Of a DNA stretch of 64,000 nt, positions 55,463 through 63,759 are shown piece by piece; positions within the stretch are counted from its first letter, which is position 1; each line of letters begins with the position of its first letter. This DNA is from Planctomycetota bacterium (GTDB taxonomy: Bacteria > Planctomycetota > Planctomycetia > Pirellulales > PLA5). The stretch is from positions 1 to 64,000 of the forward strand of contig QEVJ01000022.1 in NCBI GenBank assembly GCA_003576845.1, given 5' to 3'. Below the pieces are notes generated by a model, which made no database searches, had not been told where the DNA came from, and worked only from the letters and a program-made list of their open reading frames with translations. The translations under genes and the position numbers were made by a program.

Positions 55463-56740
55463 ATGCGAACGATGGCGATCGGCGTGGTATGTCCGGAGTG
55501 CGGCTACGCGTTCTCGGTGCGCGACGAGTACGCCGGGAAGCGCGGAAAATGCCCGCAATGTGGCGGGACTTTCCGCGCTCAAGCCAGCGATCGGGACGAG
55601 ATGCCCGTCATCGCCACGAACGGCTCGCGAAATGGCTCGCACGGCGGGCGGAACGGGACGGCGGCCCGTCCGTCGTTTGCCGGCGTGGCGGTTTCGGCTC
55701 CTGCCGCAGCGGCCGCAACTTCCGTCGCGGGAAGTTATGCCGCGCGGCGGCGTTCCGGCGGGATGCCGACGTGGGGTTGGATCGCGCTCGGCGCGATGCT
55801 CCTGGCAGCCGGTGGTTCCATTGCCGGCGCGTGGATGCTCTCGCCCGACCCGGCCGCGATCAAGAAGACCGTTAAGGAGCGAATCGCCAAGGCGGACAAG
55901 GCCCTCAAGAAGGTCGAAAACGCGGTTCTCAACTCGCTCGACGACGCGGAAGACAAACTGCCCGACGTCGAGAAACAAATCGACGAATTCGCCCGGCCGA
56001 AGACGCTTGAGGAGGATGTAATTCCCGGCGTGGTCAAGGTTCTGAGCGTGCAAGGCGGACTGACGCGCGGCCACGGTACCGGCTGGCTGATCAACGACCA
56101 GCATTGGATCGCGACGAATCACCACGTGGTCGAGGGTTGCGAATCGCTCTACATCCAGACGGCCGACGGCAAGAAGCACGACATCGAAGGCGTCATCGCC
56201 GACAAGAAAGAGTGGGACCTCGCGATTATCAAGCCGACGAAGTTGATCGAAGGGGGCAAGCCGCTGAAGATCGCGCCGAACGACGGCTCTTATTTGCCCA
56301 ACGCCGGCGACAAAGTGTGGGCGGTCGGCAACCCCGCCACACACTTATTCACCGTTTCCCGCGGGATCATTTCCCGCCGCGTTTCGCAGCGGCAACTGAT
56401 CAGCGAGGCGAATCAGCTCGACACGTCGTTTTACGCCGATCCGGAGCGGGACATCATGTGGATTCAGCACGACGCCCGCATCTTTCCCGGCAATAGCGGC
56501 GGTCCGCTCTTGGACGAGCATTTTCGCGTGATCGGCGTCAACACGGCCGGAATCATGGTAATGCTCGAGCGGGAGATCGAGCGGGCCAAAGAAGAGGCGC
56601 GCGCCAAGCGCGACCGCCGCGGGCCCAAGGTAACGCCCACGCTCGCGTTGGCGAGCAACAGCATGTACATCCTGGAACTCATGGCCCAAAACGCCGACGG
56701 GAAGGTGAAGCCGTTCTCGTCGATTAGCGAGGGGCATTGA
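55463..56740 (+). CDS. Zinc-ribbon membrane-anchored trypsin-like protease 1
   Basis: Serine protease of 425 aa. A zinc ribbon (C10, C13, C30, C33) opens the protein. One TM segment (about 103-125) and a helical stalk (AIKKTVKERIAKADKALKKV) follow, then an S1/HtrA-like domain. The triad is visible: H221 in TNHHVV, D252 in EWDLAIIKP and S345 in GNSGGPLL. No PDZ follows. The ribbon should be cytosolic and the protease outside. It is the first of three tandem paralogues. Confidence 0.93.
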   Translation: MRTMAIGVVCPECGYAFSVRDEYAGKRGKCPQCGGTFRAQASDRDEMPVIATNGSRNGSHGGRNGTAARPSFAGVAVSAPAAAAATSVAGSYAARRRSGGMPTWGWIALGAMLLAAGGSIAGAWMLSPDPAAIKKTVKERIAKADKALKKVENAVLNSLDDAEDKLPDVEKQIDEFARPKTLEEDVIPGVVKVLSVQGGLTRGHGTGWLINDQHWIATNHHVVEGCESLYIQTADGKKHDIEGVIADKKEWDLAIIKPTKLIEGGKPLKIAPNDGSYLPNAGDKVWAVGNPATHLFTVSRGIISRRVSQRQLISEANQLDTSFYADPERDIMWIQHDARIFPGNSGGPLLDEHFRVIGVNTAGIMVMLEREIERAKEEARAKRDRRGPKVTPTLALASNSMYILELMAQNADGKVKPFSSISEGH

Positions 56741-56829
56741 TTAGTTTTGATTCCGCGTCCGGCTCCTCGACGCCCGGTTGTCCCGCGGCGCCCTGGACCG
56801 GTCGCGTCGTCGGTTTGGATCGCTCGACC

Positions 56830-58095
56830 ATGTCCATTCGCGTAACCTGTCCGCAGTGCCAACACGCCTTCGCCGTCCGCGACGAATACGCGGGCAAGCG
56901 CGGCAAATGTCCGCAGTGCGGCGGCATCTTCGTCGCGGAAGCCGGCGCGCCCGCGGCGGAACAGATTCCCGTGCTGGCCGTCGGCGGCGCGAACGGGGCT
57001 TCGCGCGGCCGCCGTAACGGCGTCGCGGTCGAATCTTTGCCGGCAGTTCACGTGGCGGCGACTTCGTCGGCGCGGACGGATGCCGGCGCTGCGACGTCGG
57101 TCGGCGCGTACGCCGCGCGGCGGCGTTCCGGTGGAATGCCCATGTGGGGTTGGATCGCGCTCGGCGTCATGCTCCTGGCGGCGGGCGGCTCCGTTGCCGG
57201 CGCGTGGATGCTCTCTCCCGACCCCGCGGCGATCAAGAAGACCGTCAAGGAGCGAACCGCCAAAGCCGACAAGGCCCTCAAGAAAGTCGAAAACGCGGTT
57301 CTCAACTCGCTCGACGACGCGGAAGACAAGCTGCCCGACGTCGAGAAGCAGATCGACGAATTCGCCCGGCCGAAGACGCTCGACGAGGACGTAATTCCCG
57401 GCGTCGTGAAGGTGTTGAACGTGCAGGGCGGCGGTCCTCGCGGCAGCGGCACGGGCTGGATCTTCAACGATCAGCATTGGATCGCCACGAACCATCACGT
57501 CGTCGCGGGCTGCGAATCGCTCTACGTCCAAACCGCCGACGGCAAAAAGCACGACATCGAAGGCGTCATCGCCGACAAGAAAGAATGGGACTTGGCGATT
57601 CTCAAGCCCACAAAGCTCATTCCCGGAGCCAAGGTGCTCAAGATCGCGCCCAACGACGGCTCGTATCTGCCGAACGCGGGCGACAAGGTGTGGGCGATCG
57701 GCAACCCGGCTTCGCACATGTTCACGGCGACGCACGGAATCATCACCCGCCGCGTTTCGCAGCGACAACTGATCAGCGAAGCGAGCCAGACCGACACCGC
57801 GTTCTATGCCGATCCCGAGCGCGACATCATGTGGATCGAGCACGACGCCCGAATATTTCCGGGCAACAGCGGCGGCCCGCTCCTGGACGAGCATTTTCGC
57901 GTGATCGGCGTGAACACGCTTCTGGAAATGTTGCCTTTGGAGCGGTCGATCGAAAAGGCCAAGAAAGAACGCCAGCCCGTGAGGCTTTCACCGACATTCG
58001 GCCTGGCGAGCAACAGCATGTACATCCTCGAACTGATCGCCAATCACTCCGACGGGAAGGTCAAGCCGTTCTCGTCGATCAGCGACGGCGATTAA
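56830..58095 (+). CDS. Zinc-ribbon membrane-anchored trypsin-like protease 2
   Basis: Close paralogue of the preceding gene, 421 aa, 89 bases downstream on the same strand. The same order holds: zinc ribbon (C7, C10, C27, C30), TM segment, stalk almost identical to protease 1, and protease domain with H223, D254 and S347. The linker after the ribbon differs most. The chosen ATG begins the ribbon (MSIRVTCPQC). It is a recent duplication judged by near-identical stalk and ARIFPGNSGGPLLDEHFRVI. Confidence 0.93.
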   Translation: MSIRVTCPQCQHAFAVRDEYAGKRGKCPQCGGIFVAEAGAPAAEQIPVLAVGGANGASRGRRNGVAVESLPAVHVAATSSARTDAGAATSVGAYAARRRSGGMPMWGWIALGVMLLAAGGSVAGAWMLSPDPAAIKKTVKERTAKADKALKKVENAVLNSLDDAEDKLPDVEKQIDEFARPKTLDEDVIPGVVKVLNVQGGGPRGSGTGWIFNDQHWIATNHHVVAGCESLYVQTADGKKHDIEGVIADKKEWDLAILKPTKLIPGAKVLKIAPNDGSYLPNAGDKVWAIGNPASHMFTATHGIITRRVSQRQLISEASQTDTAFYADPERDIMWIEHDARIFPGNSGGPLLDEHFRVIGVNTLLEMLPLERSIEKAKKERQPVRLSPTFGLASNSMYILELIANHSDGKVKPFSSISDGD

Positions 58096-58125
58096 GTTCC
58101 GCACCACTTGCCGAGTTCCCAATCG

Positions 58126-58199
58126 CTGTAGGAGGCGAATCCTTTCGCCGACGGCAGTGGCAAGCAGTTACTATCGGCGAAAGGACTCGCCTCCTACAG
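58126..58199. repeat. 26-bp inverted repeat of the CTGTAGGAGGCGAATC family (copy 2)
   Basis: Arms 58126-58151 and 58174-58199 differ by one base. It separates protease 2 from the pseudoprotease gene, ending 47 bases before its start. Confidence 0.95.
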
Positions 58200-58246
58200 A
58201 ACTCCCGACAATCCATCCGATTCGACTTCGTTCAGGAAGCTTCGTC

Positions 58247-60148
58247 ATGGCCATCAGCGTCACCTGCCCCGAGTGCGAGCATTCGTTTTCCGTCCGCGAC
58301 GAGTATGCCGGAAAACGCGGGAAGTGTCCCAAGTGCGGCGGCGTATTTCGCGCGGAACCGGCCGAGCCGGCGATCGGCGTTGGCATGCCGGCGGTGCTGG
58401 CCGCGCGGAGCGGCGTTTCGCTCGGCAAATCGGGATCGACCAACGGCGGCTTCGCCCTCGACACGGCCGCCCCAGCCCCGGTTCCCGCTCCGGCCGGAAA
58501 GAAAGCCGGCGGCGGCAAGAAGCGAAAGGCGGCCCACGGCGGCGGAACGCCCATGCCCCTCGGCGCTTGGATCGCGCTCGCCGTGATCGCGCTGGCCGGG
58601 TTCTCGGGCGGCGGGTTCATCTACATGTCGCGCGGCAGCGAGGCCGTCAAAATCGCCGAGAACGTCGACGACGGCAGCGAAGCCAAGAAGATCGAACAAG
58701 ACCTGCGCGATCGGATCAAGGAACTCGAAGGCGAAATCGCCGGGCTCAAGACGAGCCTCGCCAATGCCGAAAAGTCGATCGGCACGAAGCCCAAGGAAAA
58801 GACCCCGCTCGGCGAAATCGAAAAACGGATCATTCCCGGCGTCGTCAAGATCATTCCTTACATCAACGATCAACCGCAGCAAACGACGGCGACGGGCTTC
58901 TTCGTGAACGACAAACAACTCGTCGCCACGAGCTATCAGGCATGCGAGGGCGCGACCAAGCTCGCTATCAAGCTACCCACCGGTACCGAGTATGAAATCG
59001 AAGGCATCGTCGCCGCCGACGAGAAGCAAGGCATTGTCATCCTCAAGCCCAAGTCCGAAATGCCGGGCGTGCAGCCGCTCAAGTTCGCCGAAAGCCCGAC
59101 GCTCAGCCGCGGCGACACGGTCTACGCCATCGGCAACCCGGGCAAGCAGGAATTCACCACCTCGCGCGGCACGATCACGCGGGTCATTACCCAAGACCAG
59201 TACGTCACCGAAAAGCCGATGTTCGACGTCGAATTCACCCGCGGCTCGTCCGTGAGCACGTCGTTCATCGAGCACGACGCCCGGATTTTTCCCGGCGACT
59301 ACGGCGGACCGCTGTTGAACGAGAACCTCGACGTGATCGGCATGAACCAGTTGCTGGTGACGATGGTTATGAACGACGGGCGGACGATCGTACAGACGTT
59401 CGGTGCAGCCGAGGAGATCAAGCACATCAAGGCGCTCGCCGACAAGGCGACCGCCACGATCATTCCCTATCCGCCCGCGAGGCCGAAGAAATCCCCAAGC
59501 GGCAAGCCCGAAGAAAAGAAGGGCGAAGAAGAGAAGCCGAAAGACGGCGAAGCCAAGCCCGGCGAAGACCCCGACGCTCCCAAGGACGGCGAGGGCGACG
59601 ACGACGAGGGCAAGCCGGCCGCTGGCGATCTAGCGGGTAAGATCGACGCGCTGCACAAGGAATGCGACGCCTTCGGTTGGAAGCCGAAGTCGAAAGAGCA
59701 GTTTGCAAAGCTCTGCGAGGTTTCGGGCCGCATCACCGACGCGTTGCTGCTCGACGACGGAGACGACGAAAAGGAAGCCGCAGGCGAAGCGGTCAAGAAA
59801 GTCGTGACCAGCCTCGGCGAGGCCAAATGGGAAGCCGGCGACATCGAGCTGGTCAACACGTTCGCCGCCGCGGCCAAGCCGACCGAGGACGCCGGCATTT
59901 GCTTCGTGGGCAAAGTCCTGGGCGCCAGCAATTTTAACGGATCGCCGTCGTTGATCTTTCACATCGAAGGCACGGAATCCGCCGCCATCGTGCCCTCGGA
60001 AAAAGTCAATGAAGTTCCCAAGGACACGCGCGGCATCGTCCTCGGCAAATTCGCCTCGGAGAGCAGACCGGGCCTTAAGAACCCTGACGGCGGCTCGGAG
60101 TACTCGGGAATCATCGTGCAGAGCAAGATGCTCGTTCCGCTCGAATAA
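58247..60148 (+). CDS. Pseudoprotease paralogue with extra C-terminal domain
   Basis: Third paralogue, 633 aa. The zinc ribbon (C7, C10, C27, C30), TM segment (about 106-127) and helical stalk are kept. All three catalytic positions are replaced: His by Q231 (ATSYQACEG against ATNHHVVEG), Asp by G262 (KQGIVILKP) and Ser by Y352 (FPGDYGGPLL against FPGNSGGPLL). The fold around them is conserved. After a Lys/Glu/Pro-rich linker (about 430-490), a further domain of about 140 residues is unique to this copy (DALHKECDAFGWKPKSKEQF onward). It probably binds rather than cuts, and might regulate its neighbours. Confidence 0.9.
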   Translation: MAISVTCPECEHSFSVRDEYAGKRGKCPKCGGVFRAEPAEPAIGVGMPAVLAARSGVSLGKSGSTNGGFALDTAAPAPVPAPAGKKAGGGKKRKAAHGGGTPMPLGAWIALAVIALAGFSGGGFIYMSRGSEAVKIAENVDDGSEAKKIEQDLRDRIKELEGEIAGLKTSLANAEKSIGTKPKEKTPLGEIEKRIIPGVVKIIPYINDQPQQTTATGFFVNDKQLVATSYQACEGATKLAIKLPTGTEYEIEGIVAADEKQGIVILKPKSEMPGVQPLKFAESPTLSRGDTVYAIGNPGKQEFTTSRGTITRVITQDQYVTEKPMFDVEFTRGSSVSTSFIEHDARIFPGDYGGPLLNENLDVIGMNQLLVTMVMNDGRTIVQTFGAAEEIKHIKALADKATATIIPYPPARPKKSPSGKPEEKKGEEEKPKDGEAKPGEDPDAPKDGEGDDDEGKPAAGDLAGKIDALHKECDAFGWKPKSKEQFAKLCEVSGRITDALLLDDGDDEKEAAGEAVKKVVTSLGEAKWEAGDIELVNTFAAAAKPTEDAGICFVGKVLGASNFNGSPSLIFHIEGTESAAIVPSEKVNEVPKDTRGIVLGKFASESRPGLKNPDGGSEYSGIIVQSKMLVPLE

Positions 60149-60240
60149 ATGCAGAATGCAGAATGATGAATGCAAGATGACGCGGCGCGCGAACAATGCC
60201 GCCAGTCATTCTGCATTCTTCATTTTGCCTTTTGCATTTC
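60147..60240. repeat. AT-rich GAATGCAGAATG hairpin repeat between convergent genes
   Basis: AAATGCAGAATGCAGAATGA units are mirrored by TCATTCTGCATTCTTCATTT. It fills the entire gap between the pseudoprotease gene and the opposing sigma factor gene. Confidence 0.88.
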
Positions 60241-60243
60241 CCC

Positions 60244-61104
60244 TTACGGCCCAATCCCTTCGGCCAACCGGTTGAGCGCCTCGGTCTCGATCTGCCGCAC
60301 GCGCTCCCGCGTGAGTCCCAGCGACTCGCCGATTTCCTTCAGCGTCCGCGGCTCGTGGTTGTCCAGCCCGAACCGCATCTTCAGCACCGTCGCCTCGCGC
60401 TCGTTCATCGTTCCGAGCATCGCCAGCACGTGGGTCAGCGCGTCGCTTTCGATCATCTCGTCTTCCGGCGTCCGCAGATTCTCGTCCATCACGATCTCGC
60501 CCAGCGACCAGCCAGCCTCGGGCTGATCGTTCTGCGGGGCGGAGTTGTAGATGTGAATCGCCTTCTTGATGATCGGCAGCTTCTTCTTCGGCAGGCCGAG
60601 CACGCGGGCGACCTCTTCCGGCGTCGGCGTGCGGCCCATTTCTTCGGTAAGCCGCGCGCTCGCCCGCCGCCATTTCGATAGCAGCTCAACCATGTACGCT
60701 GGTATCCGGATCGTCTTGGCCGAGTTGATGAGCGCCCGCTTGATCGACTGCTTGATCCAATAGCTCGCGTAGGTCGAAAACCGCGTCCCCATCCCGGGAT
60801 CGAAGCCCTCGACCGCGCGGAGCAAGCCGAGGTTGCCTTCCTCGATCAGGTCTTGCAGGTTCAAGCCCTTGCCCGTGTAGCCGCGGGCGATGTTCACGAC
60901 GAGCCGCAAGTTCGCCCGCACCATCCGATCGCGGGCCCGCAGATCGCCCTGGCCGATCGCAATCGCCAGTTCTTGCTCGTCGTCGGCGGTGAGCAGCGCC
61001 GTCTCGTTGATCTCGCGCAGGTACGATTCGAGCGGCGTCTGCACGGCGCCGGCCGAACGGCGGCGAGAGGGCGAATCGCTGCGGCGACGGGAAGTACGGG
61101 GCAT
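60244..61104 (-). CDS. Sigma-70 family factor (RpoD-related)
   Basis: Sigma factor of 286 aa with regions 1.2 to 4. Region 1.2 is TPLESYLREINETALLTADD; region 2 has RLVVNIARGYTGKGLNLQDL and GTRFSTYASYWIKQSIKRAL; region 4.2 is EPRTLKEIGESLGLTRERVR. There is no region 1.1, and the length is closer to group 2 sigmas than to the housekeeping one. The start encoding MPRTSRRRS is probable; the frame extends 111 bases upstream without a better start. Upstream is a 640-base gap containing an inverted repeat. Confidence 0.92.
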   Translation of the reverse strand: MPRTSRRRSDSPSRRRSAGAVQTPLESYLREINETALLTADDEQELAIAIGQGDLRARDRMVRANLRLVVNIARGYTGKGLNLQDLIEEGNLGLLRAVEGFDPGMGTRFSTYASYWIKQSIKRALINSAKTIRIPAYMVELLSKWRRASARLTEEMGRTPTPEEVARVLGLPKKKLPIIKKAIHIYNSAPQNDQPEAGWSLGEIVMDENLRTPEDEMIESDALTHVLAMLGTMNEREATVLKMRFGLDNHEPRTLKEIGESLGLTRERVRQIETEALNRLAEGIGP

Positions 61105-61458
61105 AGGGTGCTCGTCGGGTCGTTCGAGGAAACTGCGGCCGCGCCGCGGCGTCGCTGGGCCAATAACGGGCGTGTCGAAAACACGGTCGCCGTTCGGGCC
61201 GCTCGCGTGGGCCACCGGCGAATCTCAGCTCGTCCCGTCGCGTCGCTGTCCGCCGGTCGCAAATGAAAACAACAACTCCGAGAGGACTATCGACGCGCGG
61301 CCGCGCGGCTCTGCATTTCCCCGTCGCCGCAACCGCCTGTTGCGCCTTTGACTTACGTTCCGGCGATGACGATAACGCTTGCCGCGCCGCCGGTTGCTAT
61401 GGCAGTATTGAAATTCAAGTCGCCGCCTTTCTTCCACGGTGCAACGGCGCCCCGATCT

Positions 61459-61529
61459 GTAGGAGGCGAATCCCTTCGCCGACGGGTCGGTTGCGGGCGC
61501 CAATCGGCGAAAGGATTCGCCTCTTATGG
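61459..61529. repeat. 26-bp inverted repeat of the CTGTAGGAGGCGAATC family (copy 3)
   Basis: Arms 61459-61484 and 61504-61529 pair with a few mismatches. It lies in the 640-base gap between the divergent sigma factor and SH3-protein genes; nothing else was recognised there. Confidence 0.92.
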
Positions 61530-61744
61530 ATCGGAACAGCTTCCCAAGCGCCAGCCTTACGGTCGCCATAATCGCGCCATGCGGACGCATTGCCCTTGAG
61601 CCGTCGGCCCGGTTTGGCTAGAAGTCGCCGGCGCCGATTTAGCGCCCCCATTTCCGCGGCGTTCACGTCCCTTCGGCCCCGGCAAACGCCGCGATTGCAG
61701 CGTCGCTTGCCCGGCTTCGCCAAATTGCCGCGCGGAGAATCGTC

Positions 61745-63199
61745 ATGCCCTCCGTCCGACACACGCAATCGACTTTTCTCGCCTTCGTCCTCGCGGTCCT
61801 CGCGGTGCTCGTGCCCGGCATCGCGTCGTCGCTCGCCAGCGCCGCCGGACGCTTCCCTTATACCGCACAAGTGGCCGCCCCGCAGGCACAATTCCGCTCC
61901 GGTCCCGGCGAGAGTTTCTACGCCACGAGCGACGCGAACGAGGGCGATCTCGTCGAGGTCTATCACGAAGACGGCGATTGGTCCGCCGTCCGCCCGCCGC
62001 GCGGCAGTCACTCTTGGGTCTCGGCAAAGCTCCTCAAGCTCCCCGCGACGCTCCACTTTCAAGCCGGCGTCGACCTCGAATCGCCCGTGCCCGTCGAAGT
62101 CGGCGTGGCGAACGCGCCCGCGTACATCGGCAGCGCCGTGACGGGCGACCGCGACGCGGTGGCCGTCCGGCTCGACGCCGGCGAACGGGTGTACGTCCTT
62201 TCCGCCGAACCGACCGAAGGCCAGACGTGGATCAAGATCGCCCCGCCGTCCGGCGAGTTTCGCTGGATCGAGACAAAGCACCTCAAACCAAAGGCCGCGG
62301 ACTCGGTCGCGCAACAAGCCGCGATCGTACCTCCCGCCGATGCTTCCGCCGATACGGCTCCCGTCACCGACGCTGCCCACACCGACGACGAAGCGACCTT
62401 GGCGGCCGCCGAAGAGCCGGACGCCGAAGCGGCCACAAACGAGTCGGCCGATGCAAAGCCGTCCGGCGCTTCCACTGCCAAGCCGTCGGTCAAACCATCG
62501 GCCAAGGCGGCAACCGGCCCGTCGCATCCGGCCCGCGGCTTTTGGACGCAGCTTCAAGCGCTCGAAATGGAGCTGAGCATGACGGTCGCCAGCGAACCGA
62601 AGGGTTGGCGATTCGACGACATCCGCCGCGATGCGCAGAACCTGTACGACGGCGCGAAGTCCGACGAAGAGTACGACGCGGCCCGATATCTGCTCGCCAA
62701 GCTCGCGCAGTTCGAGTCGGTGCGCCGCGAGCGGACCGATCTGGACGACCGCATCGCGCGCCGCCAGGCGAGCCAGGCAACCGCTGCTCCAACGCCTGCA
62801 ACCGCAGCCGTGGCCGCCGCCAACCCCGCTCGCCCGCGAACGTCGCTCGCCGGCCCACCCCCGCGCGCGACCGCCAACGCAAACGCGACCGCCGCGCCGG
62901 GTGCATCGCCTCCCGCCGCCGGCACGCAAGCTCCCGCCGCAGTCGACGATAGCCGCTACGACGCCGCGGGCCGCCTCGTCGCAATTCCCACCCGCCGCGC
63001 CGGCGCGCCGTCCTACGCCATCGTCGACGAGCGGAACAACGTCCGGCAATACGTCTCGCCCGCCCCGAACGTAAATCTTCAGCCTTACGTCGGCCGCACC
63101 GTCGGCATCACGGGCGTCGCCGGCCCATCCCCCGACAGCACCCGCGGCCACGTCATGGCCAAGCGGATCGACGTCCTCGACGCCCCCGTCCGCCGCTAG
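61745..63199 (+). CDS. Secreted SH3-like domain protein
   Basis: Exported protein of 484 aa. A signal peptide (FLAFVLAVLAVLVPGIASSLASA) is followed by a bacterial SH3-type unit (AQFRSGPGESFYATSDANEG, DWSAVRPPRGSHSWVSAKLL) and a second, more divergent one (AVRLDAGERVYVLS, WIKIAPPSGEFRWIETKHL). A long Ala/Pro-rich region follows, then a short C-terminal module (YVGRTVGITGVAGPSPDSTR) resembling OB-like repeats. It probably binds cell-wall or envelope components. Confidence 0.85.
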   Translation: MPSVRHTQSTFLAFVLAVLAVLVPGIASSLASAAGRFPYTAQVAAPQAQFRSGPGESFYATSDANEGDLVEVYHEDGDWSAVRPPRGSHSWVSAKLLKLPATLHFQAGVDLESPVPVEVGVANAPAYIGSAVTGDRDAVAVRLDAGERVYVLSAEPTEGQTWIKIAPPSGEFRWIETKHLKPKAADSVAQQAAIVPPADASADTAPVTDAAHTDDEATLAAAEEPDAEAATNESADAKPSGASTAKPSVKPSAKAATGPSHPARGFWTQLQALEMELSMTVASEPKGWRFDDIRRDAQNLYDGAKSDEEYDAARYLLAKLAQFESVRRERTDLDDRIARRQASQATAAPTPATAAVAAANPARPRTSLAGPPPRATANANATAAPGASPPAAGTQAPAAVDDSRYDAAGRLVAIPTRRAGAPSYAIVDERNNVRQYVSPAPNVNLQPYVGRTVGITGVAGPSPDSTRGHVMAKRIDVLDAPVRR

Positions 63200-63271
63200 C
63201 GAACCGCACCAATCCGCGGTCTAATTGCTCGCGTCGCCAGGCGCGATGCGTCGCATCGTAGGGTGTGTTGA

Positions 63272-63304
63272 TCTCCCGAATCCCGAATCCTGAATCCCGA
63301 CCCC
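63272..63304. repeat. CCCGAAT repeat abutting a start codon (copy 8)
   Basis: CTCCCGAATCCCGAATCCTG and further units end directly at the TTG start of the cupin gene. Confidence 0.85.
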
Positions 63305-63634
63305 TTGAATTCCTACTTCCTCACCCGCCCCGACTGCTCCCGCCACACGATCTTCCCCGGCGTCGACATTTTCACCGCCGCGGGCGAGAATCTCATGCTC
63401 TCGCTGGTCGAGTTCGAGCCGCACGCCGTCGTCGAGCCGCACAGCCACCCGCACGAGCAAATGGGCATGCTCCTCGAAGGCGAACTCACCTTCACCATCG
63501 GCGGCCAAACCCGCAAGGTCGTCCCCGGCGAAATGTGGCGCATCCCCGGCAACGTAGTCCACAGCGCCACCGCCGGCCCAACCAAAGTCAAAGCCCTCGA
63601 CGTCTTCTGCCCAGTCCGCGACGATTATCGCTAA
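63305..63634 (+). CDS. Small cupin-domain protein
   Basis: Single-domain cupin of 109 aa. Motif 1 is PHSHPHEQMGMLLEGELTFT and motif 2 PGEMWRIPGNVVHSA, with metal-binding His and Glu residues present. Its function cannot be narrowed (isomerase, dioxygenase or sensor). TTG is the only start upstream of the conserved region; it touches a CCCGAAT repeat, so no Shine-Dalgarno is visible. Confidence 0.85.
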   Translation: MNSYFLTRPDCSRHTIFPGVDIFTAAGENLMLSLVEFEPHAVVEPHSHPHEQMGMLLEGELTFTIGGQTRKVVPGEMWRIPGNVVHSATAGPTKVKALDVFCPVRDDYR

Positions 63635-63649
63635 CGGTGAACGCGAACC

Positions 63650-63720
63650 AGGCGCGAAACCAGCCTCCGTCCCAACATTCACCATTCACAACTCACCATT
63701 TACCATTCACAATTCGCGAC
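63650..63720. repeat. AT-rich CCATTCACAATTC repeat
   Basis: ATTCACCATTCACAACTCAC and CCATTTACCATTCACAATTC units between the cupin gene and the last gene. It corresponds to one arm of the elements at 15586 and 49434. Confidence 0.8.
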
Positions 63721-63734
63721 AATCCTCGATCCTT

Positions 63735-63759
63735 CCCCGAATCCCGAATCCCGAATCCC
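63735..63759. repeat. CCCGAAT repeat abutting a start codon (copy 9)
   Basis: CCCCGAATCCCGAATCCCGA and more, ending at the ATG at 63760. No separate ribosome-binding site can be seen. Confidence 0.88.

Noticed and set aside
58247-60148. Pseudogene or frameshifted copy of the protease
   Set aside because: The frame is intact over 633 codons, the fold motifs are conserved and an extra domain is present; this is a catalytically altered protein, not decay.
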